A DNA stretch of 64,000 bases from Saccharum officinarum (Eukaryota > Streptophyta > Magnoliopsida > Poales > Poaceae), in the NCBI GenBank assembly GCA_020631735.1, contig CM036223.1, positions 54,674,456 to 54,738,455 of the forward strand, in the 5' to 3' direction. Positions 20,416-31,608 of this stretch are shown here, piece by piece. The notes under the pieces are model-generated. The model was not told the DNA's origin. It made no database searches and saw only the letters and a program-made list of their open reading frames with translations. Position 1 is the first letter of the stretch. Each line of letters opens with the position of its first letter. The position numbers were made by a program, and so were the translations under genes.

Positions 20416-21883
20416 ACTGCATCGCCGCTCCACACGCACACGAGCTCAGGTGACTCCTAGGCCAGAGGGCCAGCGTCATGGAGGACGTCCACCTCCCAGG
20501 GTTAGAGGTTCACCCCCTGTCGAGCACTTTGACTTGAGAGGTGCTACAGCATGTCAGGTGCAAGGGTTGAGATTTGTTGAGGTCAGCCGGTGGTTCCCAC
20601 CTCAGAGGGACTCCAGAGCATCAGAGGGTTTCTATACTCCTCTACAGGAGGATTTCTACAGAGCTTATGTTGACAGTGGCATTGCCTTTCGACCACAGAG
20701 GGTCTGTCGCATTGAGTCACTTGTTGAGGTAGTGGGTGAGCAGCTTCGTCCGCATCTGTCCTTTCTACCGGGCTTGTCAGATTTTCTTGGAAGGACAGGT
20801 GCATACTGTGGTACTTGAGTTAGGGAGTTCTATGCTTCACTATGGATTGATCCGGCCCATGAGTTCATACACTTTGCATTCCGAGGTCACGACCGCAGAC
20901 TATACAACACAAGAGTGTGGGAGATTCTCAGACTCTCAGCTTCAGATACGAAGATCCACCAGCTCTGTTTCGGTCAGACAGCTCCACCTAGACGCCCTCA
21001 TGGCGGTACTGTGCCACCTACAGATCTGATCCGACCCTGCTTCCGTGAGCCTTTTGGCGAAGGGTCTCGTCGCACACCTTCCAGTTTGACACCGCTTGCC
21101 CGAGTTCTGGATGCTATTGTCAGGCGTACTCTTCTTCCCAGGCTTGGTTACAGAGAGGGATTGACCAGGATGCAGCTATGGGTTATTCACCACCTCCTCT
21201 CACAGACACCTTTTGACATTTGGGATCTTATGCTTAGTGAGATGGAGGACACCCTGGCAGAGGGCTTCAAGGGACACCATCAGCTGCCCTATGCTCATTG
21301 AATTTGCTTCATCATCAGATCTACCCTTGAGCTTCCTGTAGAGATTAGAGCTGAGATATCTGATACTACCACTGCTTTTCCTGAGTATGATATCCATCAG
21401 CTATGGGCTTCAGTTACAAGAGAGCAGGCCCCTGTACCAGGACAGAGAGAGAGACCTCAGGTGCCTAAGACAGCGACTGAGCAGGACGCGACCGTACAGG
21501 GTCTTGCTGAGGCAGAGCTTGCAGATTTAGATGCTCAGCCCGCTGATATAGCTGAGGATGAGGCCTCTGACAGCACTGACGAGGACTATGAGCCCATCCC
21601 CAGGTATCAGTCTCCTCGACCTCACGACCACGAGGCCGGTGGCTCTGGTTCAGCCTCCCGCTCAGACCCAGCCATGGTGGCTATTCTTGAGAGGCTGACC
21701 TAGGCACAGGAGCTACAGGAGCATCAGCTACAGAGGCAGGCTCAGGACACCGCTGCAGCCTTTGCACAGATTCAGGCTCGACAGGATGAGTTCCAAAGAC
21801 AACAGCTTGAGATACAGCGCCAGCAAGTCGAGATGCAGCGTCAGCAGTATGAGATGCAGCGACAGAGTGCAGCTAGCCAGCAG

Positions 21884-23922
21884 TGTAAGGTCCAAAAAGG
21901 CTAGAGGGGGGGGGGGTGAATAGCCTAATTAAGAATTTCTACAAGAATTACTTAACCACACGTTAGTACGAAAGGTGGCGAAGCAAATGCACTAGCTCTA
22001 ACTAATTAAGCAAGCCACCTACACAAGTTTATAACAAAGCTATTCACTAAACACAACAACAACTACAAGCTAGAAACAAGAAGTAATACGAGAGAAGAGC
22101 TTTGATTGATTATACCGCCGTGTAGAGATGAGATGTACCAATCAATCAATCACACAAGAGAAATCCTCGGGAAGAGAATGACACAAGAATTTATCCTGAG
22201 GTTCACTTGCTTCTCGGCAAGCTACTCCCCGTTGTGGCGATACACCCACTTGTCGGTTCGCGAGCTAATCGACTATCAAGAGTCGAGCCCTCGGCGGGTG
22301 CCGCACAACCGCACACAAGATGGGGATCCTCCAAGCCACGAGCTCCACTAGAGTATCCAATTCACGAACTCCCACGGGGAAGGATCAAGAACCCCTTATA
22401 ACACTTGGTGAAGGCTCCAACAATCTCCAATTGCGAGCTCAATCACCTCCGCTGCTCCAAGCCGTCTACCGTGTCGGGAAACACGGAAGAGTAACAAGAA
22501 ATTCGCAGCAACTCGAAGATCAAGTGCCTCTAGAATGCAACTCTCAAGCAATGCACTTGAATCTCACTCAATCTCACTCAAGATGTGCAACTATGCAAAG
22601 AGATGAGTGGAGGGGTTGTTCTCTAGCTCAAAGTATGTCTCTATGTCTCAAAATGTGCAAGAGTTACCCTCAAACCCCGGCCACCGTCTATTTATAACGA
22701 AGGGGTACGCAGCTAGCCGTTACAGACGACGCAGCGAAAAACGCGCTGACCGGACGCTCCGGTCAGGGTGACCGGACGCGTCCGGTCACTACACGACAAA
22801 CGTGAACAGTGCGCGTCAGAACTAGCCGTTGCCCTGACCGGACGCGCTGAACCGATTGACCGGACGCGACAGTGCCCGCGTCCGGTCGTGTTCCAGTATG
22901 CTCCCGTTGAGACCGGACGCGTCCGATCGGATGTGACCAGACGCGCCGCGCGTCCGATCGTCACTCCGCTTCGCTCTACCCCTCTGGACGCCTGACCGGA
23001 CGCTCCGGCTACATGAGGGACCGGACGCGTCGGTCGCGCGCTCTGGTTCGCTCAGGAGAACTGACCGGACGCGCTGTTGAACTGACCGGATGCCACAGTG
23101 CCAGCGTCCGGTTAGAGTCTAGTAAGCTCCCTGGATGACCGGACGTGTCCGGTCATCAGTGACCGGACGCGCTGCACGTCCGATCATCGAACTAAAAACC
23201 GCGCAGACGCTGAACACTGACCGGACGCGTCCGGTCATACCGTGACCGCGTCCGGTGCAGCGTCCGGTCACCACAGTGACCTCCGTTCGCCTCCGTTTCT
23301 TTTCCGACTTCTGGCGCAAGAGAAAATAGGCATTTCACTTCTCCAAAAAGCACCGAATCCCGCCTCGCAAGCTCGGCGGGAGGGAGAGAGGAACCCAAAC
23401 CCCTCTCTACCGCTTGAACTCCACCGCCTTCACAAATGTGCTAACACCACCAAGTGTACACCATCATGTGCATGTGTGTTAGCATTTCACAATCATTTTC
23501 CAAGGCGTTATGTTAGCTCTTTACTAGATCCTAATGCATATGCTCAAGACATTGATCTAGTGGCACTTGATTTCCGAGCTAACCATGATTGCCCCTCTTG
23601 ATAGTCGGCTATGTACCCTAAACCCGGTCAATCACTTCTCTACTCATCTTAGACCGGCAAAAGGAAAACCCTATGGTTATACCTTTGCCTTGCGCTCTTA
23701 GATCCTTCTCTTTCACTTGATCATCATGTCCTTCATTTTATGTGCATCTCCACCATGATCATCATTTCATGTCCATGCACCATCTCTTTGTGATCTTGTG
23801 GCCACCACTCCTTGCCACATACACCTTCATCACATGTGTTGCTTATGCCTAACTCAAAACACTTAACACATGGCATTAGCAACTTGGTGTCATTGATTAC
23901 CAAAACCAAACTTGGGCTTTCA
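21884..23922 (-). repeat. Solo LTR C (SIRE type)
   Basis: 2039 bp, TGTAAGGTCC...GGGCTTTCA, flanked on both sides by AGCAG (21879-21883 and 23923-23927) and with no internal region. This is the product of LTR-LTR recombination after a full insertion into the coiled-coil part of ORF3 of A. It differs from B at the ends but shares long stretches with the H LTR (for example around 22200-22300 versus 57565-57670). Confidence 0.93.
22689..23275 (-). promoter_or_regulatory. Promoter region of solo LTR C
   Basis: Minus-strand TATAAATA at 22689-22696 and the CGCG palindrome array from about 22745 to 23275, the same order as in the other LTRs. It is now an isolated promoter inside ORF3 of A. Confidence 0.7.
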
Positions 23923-24558
23923 AGCAGCAGTACTTGGATCTTCTGCGTCACCTAGTCATAGTTGGGGTTCCTCCACCTGCATCTGTCCTGACTTTAGCCT
24001 TACAGTCTAGTAGACCTTCGAGTCTGGGATAGCCGAGCTTTCAGTTCACCTCTCCACAGCTGCAGGTCCCTCAGTCGTTCTAGTCCCCGAGCTACACGCC
24101 TATTCAGACGGGATTTACTCCTTCAGACCAGCCTCGCCCTCACCTTTTGACTGGCACACCTTTCATTGATATTAGTACCACATATAGCGAGTTGACTGGT
24201 CAGCCGACGCCCTCGCACACTACTTTTGCTACTTCATCAGGGTTGTCAGCTTCAGAGGCAGCTATTCCTCCTGTGATAGGGATGGGCACTACAGAGACAG
24301 TTCCTTCATCCGTTGCCTCGACAGATCCCTTAGCTATTGACTCACTTCAGGCTCAGGTCACAGAGACTGCTCCACTTGTTGCTACTTCGTTAGTACCTGT
24401 TCCTGTTGCTCAGACCCAGACCGCTTCACAGCCACGTGCTTCTTCAGAGGGTCAGCCTGATAGCTCTGAGTCCGAGGGAGACACTTCTCAGTTTGTGATT
24501 ACTACGCGCTCCTCGGCACCCGACTCGACTCTGTCTGTTCCCCCGTCAGATCCTTAGA

Positions 24559-24990
24559 TTAGTTTTTGGCGGTTGATGCCAAAGGGGGAGAGAGAGTAGA
24601 TTCAGGGAGAGTTTTGATAGAGGTTTTTTCATTTTTTTGTGTGCTACATTCATGCATCATGTTTACTTTACAATAATTACATTCTTGTGACATGTGGTCG
24701 TGTGAGTACTTTGAGTCTCTATGGTTTATCTAGTCACAGTTTTAAATCATGTCACTTGTTTGGTTATAGCTCATAAGGTTGTGCTTCCGTGCCTTACTCT
24801 GATCTCTTTTGAGCTATATCTTTTTGTGTACTAACGTTTCATGTCTTATCTTATAAGTACACTCTTTTGGCTTGGAACACATAAGCAATTCCTAACCTTT
24901 TGTGCTTATTGTTTTTCTGCTTATGTGAACCAAGCATGTTCAAAAACCTCAACTCCTTATCTTTTGAATCTTAGTGTTGTCATCAATCAC
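24559..24990 (+). other. Element A 3' non-coding region
   Basis: T-rich, no ORF. It contains a PPT-like AAAGGGGGAGAGAG tract at about 24588-24601, upstream of the true PPT. Confidence 0.7.
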
Positions 24991-25005
24991 CAAAAAGGGG
25001 GAGAT
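24991..25005 (+). other. Element A polypurine tract
   Basis: CAAAAAGGGGGAGAT abuts the 3' LTR start TGAAAG at 25006. Confidence 0.9.
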
Positions 25006-26683
25006 TGAAAGCATCTAGGCCCCGAGAGTTGGTTTCGGCAATTGATGACAACGCTTTATTACCATGACTAACGTGTGTTTTGTAGAAACCTTGGTAAGTT
25101 AGGTCATGGAGGTGATAACTGCTTTGGGCACCATGGTATTCATGCCCCCTGATGGAAATTGTTTCGGTTTTCAAAGGAGTGACGTCAAGATTAAGGACGG
25201 TTAGTTCCGGATGTCAAGGTGTTGAGCTACATTCGGAATAGTCGTTAGGATCTTCGTTTTCTCTTTTGGCCGTACTATTAAGGGGAGCACGAGCGGGTAG
25301 CTTGACCTAGGTGAGTCTTATGTTTAGGTGTGGTGCACACTTATTAAACTTAGCACTAGGCAGCTCTAGAATAGCTTAAAGTTCAGTTGAAAGCAACTTG
25401 GTTCAAGTTGCGTCGCGTTTCAGAGTGTTTAGAGAGTTTTTCCCTTGACCGGACGCGGTTCTCGGTCTAACTGGCACGTCCGGTCAGTTCAAAACCGCGA
25501 CTGCGTTTCGGTGCTGACGACCGGACGCGGTCCTTGCGAGGACCGGACACGGTGGTCAGACCGACACGTGTCACTTAAGGGAAACCATCCGTTCGGACGT
25601 GACCTGGGTGTGATCGGCACGTCTGGTCACGTTCCAGTAAGGTCCTACGACGACCGAACGTGTCCGGTCATCACCGATCGGACATGGTCGCGCGTCCGAT
25701 CTCGTTACAGTAAGCTCCCTGCACGATCGGTCGCGTCCGATCACCCTTGACCGGCGCGTCCGGTCACTTAGCCGAGATTTCAGAATTTTGATCGTTACGA
25801 GCGACCAGCGCGTCCGGTCACTTCGAGCGGCGCGTCCGGTCACTCAGTCGAAATTCCAGAATTTCGACCGTTACGTGCGACCGGCGCGTCCGGTCACTTC
25901 GATCGGCGCGTCCGGTCACCCCGCGTTTTGCTGAGTTGGCAGGTAACGGTTCGTTTCGACTGTGGGGTGTATAAATACATCCCCACCACCTCTTTTAGAG
26001 GTCTCTTGCTCATTTGTTCAGCTGAGAAACACCTTTGGAGTGCAAGGGAGTGCAAGAGCTCTAGTGAGGAGTGTGATTTGAGAATCAAAGCTTGAGAGTT
26101 CCTCACTAGTGATTAGAGAGTAGCAAGTGTGCATCCTCCTTCTCATTAGGCTCGTCATGGTCAAGTGAGAGTTCTAGCTTGTTACTCTTGGTGATCGCCA
26201 TCACCTAGATGGCTTGGTGGTGATTGGGAGTTTGGTGATCATCCGGCGAAGCTTGTGGATGATCCAACTCATCTTGTGAGCGGTTTTGGACGATTCACCG
26301 CGATGGAGTGTCGAAGAATCAGCCCGTAGAGAGCACTTGATCCTTGCGCGGATCAAGGGGGAGCTAGACCCTTGCGCGGGTGCTCCAACGAGGACTAGTG
26401 GGGAGTGGCGACTCTCCGATACCTCGGAAAAACATCGACGTGTTCCTTGCCCTTACTTTCAAGCATTTACTTTCTCGTATTTACATTTATTGCTTGTTTT
26501 ACTTTCCTAGAATTGCCATGCTAGACTAGGATTGGAAACTAGGGTGCAAAACTCTTTACCGGTAGAATATCGAGGAACACAAGTAGGCACTAGGGGTGCA
26601 TTCCCGCTTCTAGGATTTAAATCTTGCAATTAATTTTTAGAGAAGCCCAATTCACCCCCCTCTTGGGCATCTTGATCCTTTCA
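25006..26683 (+). repeat. Element A 3' LTR
   Basis: 1678 bp, a copy of 173-1822 followed by the target duplication CTTGG. Many of the differences between the copies are C/T or G/A changes at CG sites in the palindrome array. Confidence 0.93.
25444..25977 (+). promoter_or_regulatory. Palindrome array and TATA box of A 3' LTR
   Basis: Array about 25447-25920, TATAAATA at 25970-25977. Several CG sites intact in the 5' LTR are TG or CA here, as expected from methylation decay. Confidence 0.72.
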
Positions 26684-26688
26684 CTTGG

Positions 26689-28028
26689 TCCCCAAAGACA
26701 TGGGCAACGGCTCGACGCAACCAAGTAAAACAAAGCTAGCCCTCAAGAAGAGGCAACGGGGTCAACACCACTAGCAAAGCTCGAAAAGCCGAAAAACTGC
26801 TAGACCCTCCAGAAGAGGCAAAGGCTCAACACATCTAGCAAGCAAAAGCAAACTCAAGTGCAACTCCCCCTGAACAAGTGCAATCTCTCTCAAATGAATG
26901 CACAAAATAGAGACTTCTCCCCTTGTTGATAACTTATCCCCCTTGTTGACATGGTGAGTGTGACATCTCTCCCCCTTGTTGACACATGCACTTATCAAGC
27001 TAGAGCCCAAGGATTACAACTCCCCCTCAAAACATGCTATGAATGCAGAAATGCACAAATGCAGAAGCTTCAAGATTATAGCAAGTAGATTGAAAGAATG
27101 CTCTAGCTGATGCTGTCATGTATACATAGCAACGAGTACAAGTGCTAGCAAATGCTCAAAATGACCAATGAGATGAAATATGACATTTTAACAAGTTTGA
27201 TCAAGTTTGAGCAATTTAAAAGAGGGTTCACCACCAAATGAGCACATAGCAATTATAGACAGGAGATCGACCTTGTGCTACACATGTATGCAAAGTGAAC
27301 TACCCCAAACAAAGTTCATACATCATGTCATGAGACAAACTTGTGATTTGATCAAATTTTGAATTTTATCGGAGTTATGCAGCTTATCACAAAAGTTTGT
27401 CACACAAATGTGTGCGGGAGGTTATCGATGCCATCAAAACCTGACTTATTGATCATGTCAAGCCTATGCCAAAAGCAATCAGAAGCTTAAGACAGTGATC
27501 TCGGTATCCATTACAGAGCTCAAGTTCACCCTTAAGTGCAATAAGGAGTTGTCTCGATACTCTAACATGGGACAACAAAGACCCATCCCGATCTTTTCAT
27601 ACCTTGTTTTTTTTAAGTTTTAGCACAATTTCAAGTTTCTCAAGCAAGTGTGTAACTCAAGGTATGAGCCATAGCAACTAAGCATATATATGAAGCAAAA
27701 GGGTTCTCGACACACCTATACATGCTAGTTGCCACAAAGTAGTGTTGAACATGTTCCAAGTTTCATCAAGTGTTATTCAAGTTCACAATTGAAAAAGACA
27801 TTTTTAGCTCATATCAAGAGATCAAGTGAGCCTAAGCAAAGCACATCATATATATCCATAACATCCCCAACAAGAGCATAGTGTCAATCTAGCTACTATA
27901 AGGATGAAGCTCAAAATACAATATGATACATGATGATATGATATGCTAGTATGATACAAAAGCAAAAAACAAAAGCTAAAGAAAAAAGAAAACCACAAAC
28001 TAATGTACAAGAACCAAAACTTCTCAAG
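26689..28028 (-). other. Element D 3' non-coding region
   Basis: About 1.3 kb between the end of D pol and the A insertion. It has several CTCCCCCT tracts (PPT-like on the minus strand) near 26865, 26918, 26937, 26970 and 27021. No credible ORF. Confidence 0.7.
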
Positions 28029-31000
28029 CTAAAAAGGGAAGCAAACTCCAAGCTCTCCTCGTAAGCGAGCAAACTGGGCTTGGTCAAGGGGTTTGGTGAA
28101 GATATCTGCGAGCTGGTTGTGGGTGTCAACATGAATAAGGTCAATGTCCCCTTTCTCATAGTGGTCTCGCAAGAAGTGAAAACAGACCTCTATGTGCTTG
28201 GTTTTAGAGTGAAGAACGAGGTTTTTGGCTACACATATGGCGTTGGTGCTATCACAGAACAAAGACACTCGTCTAAACTCTAAGCCATAGTCTCGCAAAG
28301 TAGCAACCATCCAAAGCAACTAGGAACAGCAAGCAGCAGCAGCAACATACTCAGCTTCTGTGGTGGATTGGGCTACAGTGGACTGCTTGCGAGAAGACCA
28401 AGACACAAGTGAAGACCCAAGAAATTGACAAGTCCCAGAAGTGGACTTCCTCTCAGTATGATAGCCAGTATAATCCGTATCAGAGTAACCGCAAAGAAAA
28501 AGAGAGGAGGAAGCCAAAAACCAAAGACCAAATTCGGGTGTGAAACGAAGGTACCTCATGATCCGCTTGATGACTTGACGATGCGATGTGCGCAGTGAAG
28601 ACTGAAAGCGCGCACACAAGCAGACCGCGAACTGGATGTCCGGTCTCGTTGCCGTCAGGTACAGCAACGAACTGATCATGCTTCGGTACTCCTTCTGGTC
28701 CACAGCTTCTCCTTTCTTGTCCTCATCCAGGGCCGTTGTGGTCGACATGGGCGTCGAAAGAGGCTTGGCCTCGCCCATATCAAACTTCCTCAGAAGATCC
28801 TTAGTGTACTTGCCTTGGTGCACGAATGTTCTCTCACGTGTTTGCTTGATTTGTAGCCTGAGGAAGAATGTCAACTCACCCATCATGCTCATCTCGAATT
28901 CCCTGCTCATAGTCTCAGAAAACTTTGCAACAAGAGCGTGAGAGGAACCACCAAAAATGATATCATCTACGTAAATCTGAACCAAAAGTGTGTCAGTGCC
29001 TTGCTTGAGGAGAAACAAAGTTTTATCTATGGAACCCATCTTAAAGCCCTTAGCAAGCAAGAAGGCTTTCAAACGTTCATACCAGGCTCTCGAGGCTTGT
29101 TTCAACCCATACAAGGCTTTGTGGAGTTTGTAAACATGGTTGTGATACTTGGGATTTTCAAAGCCAGGGGGTTGTCTCACATACACCTCTTCCTCTATGT
29201 ACCCGTTCAAAAAGGCGCTCTTTACATCCATTTGATACAACTTGAACCCTTTCGAAGCTGCATAAGCTAAGAGCATCCTTATAGCCTCGATACGGGCCAC
29301 AGGAGCAAAGGTTTCTTCAAAGTCTACTCCCTCTTTTTGACAAAACCCCTGAGCCACTAGCCTAGCCTTGTTTCTCACCACCACTCCATCCTCACTTTGC
29401 TTGTTCTTGAAAACTCATTTTGTACCTATAGGGTGACACTCAGGTGGAGGTGGAACTAAGACCCAGACTTCATTTCTCTCAAAGTTCTGTAACTCCTCGT
29501 GCATAGCATTGACCCAATCGAGATCAGAAAGTGTGTGTCCAACATTTTGTGGCTCGAAATTAGCAACAAAAGCGGAATGAGCGAAATGTGAGATTTCATA
29601 TGACCTTGAGCGTGTAACACGCTGACTGATGTCGCCAATCATGGTTTGAGGCGGGTGGCGACGCTGGATGTGCCGAGGGGCTTCCCTCGAAGATGTCGCC
29701 TCCCCCTCAACAGCTGTCAGGGCCTCCTCAGGTGCAGCTGGAGTAGGCTGAGGAAGCGGCTCGTGCGGACCCCATGTAGTGGAAGAAGATGGGTCTAGTC
29801 CGTGAGCCGATGTAGTCGTCGTAGACTCGACTGGAGCAGCCGAAGAGGTCGGCTCTACATCTCCACAATCAGCATCTTCCTCATTCTCCTCAACAAAGAT
29901 GCTCTCACCAATCTCCTGATCACCTGCACTTTCAAAGACAGGAATAGAACAAGGCATGGTCTCATCGAAAGTGACTTCACAAGTCTCTACGACTCGGTTA
30001 GTTTCAAGGTTAAGTACTCGATATGCATGAGAATGTGAAGCATAACCAAGAAAGACACCATCCGAGGATCGAGACTCAAATTTGTCTAAATTACCTTGTT
30101 TCAGAATGAAGCACCTGCATCCAAACACTCGAAAGTGGCTCACCTTGGGTAGTCGACCGAATCGCAGTTCATAAGAAGTTTTCTTCATGAAGGCTCGAAG
30201 AAAGATGCAATTAGAAACATGACACACGGTGTTGATTGCTTCAGGCCAATATCTCCTAGGAGTCCTATGCTCATCGAGCATCGTCCTAGCCATCTCAACA
30301 AGGGTCCGATTCTTGCGCTCAACAACACCGTTCTGCTGAGGGACATAAGGCAAGGAGAACTGGTGCTCAAGACCCAAAGAGGATCAAAAGTTATCAAACT
30401 GAGAGTTCTTGAATTCTGTGCCATTGTCACTACGTATAGCTCTCATGGCATTCTTTGGCAACTCAGTCTATAACCGAAGAATCAAATCTCGAGCATGAGA
30501 AAAAGCCTCATCCTTACCCTCCATGAAAAACACCCAAGAGTAACGAGAAAAATCATCCACGATCACTAGAACGTACCACTTCCCTCCCTCAGACCGAACC
30601 CGAGCCAGACCAACAGTGTCCATATGGAGTAGCTCACTGGGTCCCTTGGTCATGACCTGAGTCACAGGAGGGTGAGAAACGGCAACCATCTTCCCGTGAC
30701 GACAAGAGTGACACACCAAATCCTTCTCAAATTTTAACTTGGGCAATCCTCAGATTAGATCAAGTGAGCTCAACCTAGCTAGTAAGTCAAAGCTCAAGTG
30801 ACCAAGTCTCCTATGCCACTTCCAAAGCTCAGAGGAGGATCCGGCCACCAAGCATCGAGAAGAGCCGAAAGAGTGAGAAAAATCAGCTCGAAAGACACGG
30901 CCAAAAGGAACAATCTGGCAAACAAGATTTCCTTGGGAATCAAGAACTCGAGATAAGCCGGTCTTAAAGCACACTTCAAAGCCATCCTGAAGGAGTTGCG

Positions 31001-31238
31001 AAACAGAAAGCAAATTGAAATGCAAATTCGAAACCAAAGCAACATCCTTCAAGACAAAACTCTCGTTGACCCGAATGGTCCCATAAGAAAGCACCTTACC
31101 TTTGCTATTGTCCCCGAATGTGATGTACTCCTTACATTGCACGGGGTCAAGGCTGAAGAACCATTTTGAACTTCCAGTCATGTGGCGTGAACAGCCGGAA
31201 TCAATAAGCCATGTGTTCTCCAGGCCTCCGTCCTGCAT
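28029..31238 (-). pseudogene. pol: Element D pol polyprotein, single frame with five stops
   Basis: Copia pol read leftwards. Protease WLIDSGCSRHMTG is near 31190-31215. The pre-integrase zinc region (WKWHRRLGH, then CHSC) follows. Integrase has HMDTVGL near 30625, RSDNGTEF near 30430 and [11 protein letters not shown] near 30320. RT has YVDD at 28962-28973, and RNase H has GYSDTDYTG near 28480. It ends LRGELGVCFPF at 28029. Stops in the same frame lie at 30747-30749 (TGA), 30468-30470 (TAG), about 30378-30380 (TGA), 29412-29414 (TGA) and 28317-28319 (TAG). Most fit CAG, CGA or TGG decay. It differs clearly from A, B and E, for example in the RGG-rich gag end just upstream. Confidence 0.88.
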
Positions 31239-31608
31239 CAATAGGACATGTGATGAACAAATGGCGCAACACTGGGGTTAGTAAACTGTGAAGGGTACCA
31301 GTGTTGGCTCATTTGCCCTGGAAAAGTGTTAGAAAAAACACCAAACATGCCATATCCCATTTGAGAAAAGCGGGCACCACGTGGGGGAAAACGTGGTCCG
31401 CTAGAACTGTAGGACTGAAAGCCACTGCCGCGAGGTCCAAAGTCATATTGATCATGACCTAAACCACGCCGGGCCCGACCACCACGACCACCGTGTGGTC
31501 TAGCAACCTGAGGCCTAGCACCTTGAGGCATTGCACCTCTTGGCCTAGCATTGCGCCTCTGAACAGGCGGCACATGTACGCCATGAGGCGGACGGTACAT
31601 GTTCCGGT
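31238..31608 (-). pseudogene. gag: Element D gag C-terminus (RGG-rich)
   Basis: The last 120 or so codons of D gag, severed from the rest by E. The sequence is rich in Arg, Gly, Pro and Gln (RGAMPQGARPQ, HGGRGGRARRG), then aromatic and Ser-rich. RGG stretches usually bind RNA; that role is inferred. It ends TGA (31238-31240), sharing one base with an ATG in the pol frame. The rest of this gag lies at 46997-49243. Confidence 0.8.

Larger units (their letters stand above)
9164..24558 (+). pseudogene. Element A ORF3 (additional SIRE ORF, plant transposon-protein-like), split by B and C and broken
   Basis: The third ORF, in the place called env-like in Sireviruses. The ATG at 9164 (AACATGG) begins 9164-9527. 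The frame resumes after B at 20421, runs to 21883, and resumes after C at 23928 to the stop at 24556-24558. With each insert and one target-duplication copy set aside, the phase is kept. The N-terminus is basic (RKKKK, NLS-like), then comes an acidic T/E segment. The middle (about 20540-21420) has the FYASLWIDPAHEF, RVWEILRL and LPRLGYREGLTR pattern of the putative plant transposon protein family (Pfam PF20167, from memory). A Q-rich heptad coiled coil spans about 21705-21883, then a Ser/Thr/Pro-rich tail. In-frame stops: TGA 20816, TGA 21299-21301, TAG 21701-21703, TAG 24030, TAG 24081. I see no signal peptide or membrane segment, so an envelope role looks unlikely. Confidence 0.75.
173..26683 (+). 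mobile_element. Element A: SIRE/Maximus-type Ty1/copia retrotransposon with ORF3, host to nested insertions
   Basis: A complete insertion: LTRs at 173-1822 and 25006-26683 begin TGAAAG and end TTTCA, and the 5-bp target duplication CTTGG lies at 168-172 and 26684-26688. A primer binding site follows the 5' LTR and a polypurine tract precedes the 3' LTR. Internally it has gag, pol in copia order (PR-IN-RT-RH), a promoter-like leader and ORF3. Element B and solo LTR C interrupt ORF3; without them A would be about 13.6 kb. By eye the two LTRs differ at about 60 positions plus indels (about 3.6%), mostly transitions. At the commonly used grass rate this suggests about 1 to 1.5 million years, inflated by CpG decay. 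All three ORFs are broken, so A is not autonomous. Confidence 0.93.
26684..31608 (-). mobile_element. Element D, central piece (3' region, pol and end of gag)
   Basis: A minus-strand SIRE/Maximus-type element that received A on its left and E on its right. Rejoining at the CTTGG and CCGGT duplications gives D as 1-172, 26689-31608 and 47002-49243. It has no palindrome array in the visible part. Its many stops and its role as host for A and E mark it as the oldest element here. Confidence 0.85.

Noticed and set aside
31236..31240. Overlapping stop/start TGATG between D gag and pol as a reinitiation signal
   Set aside because: The pol frame stays open upstream of that ATG and D gag carries frameshifts, so the overlap may be an accident of decay.
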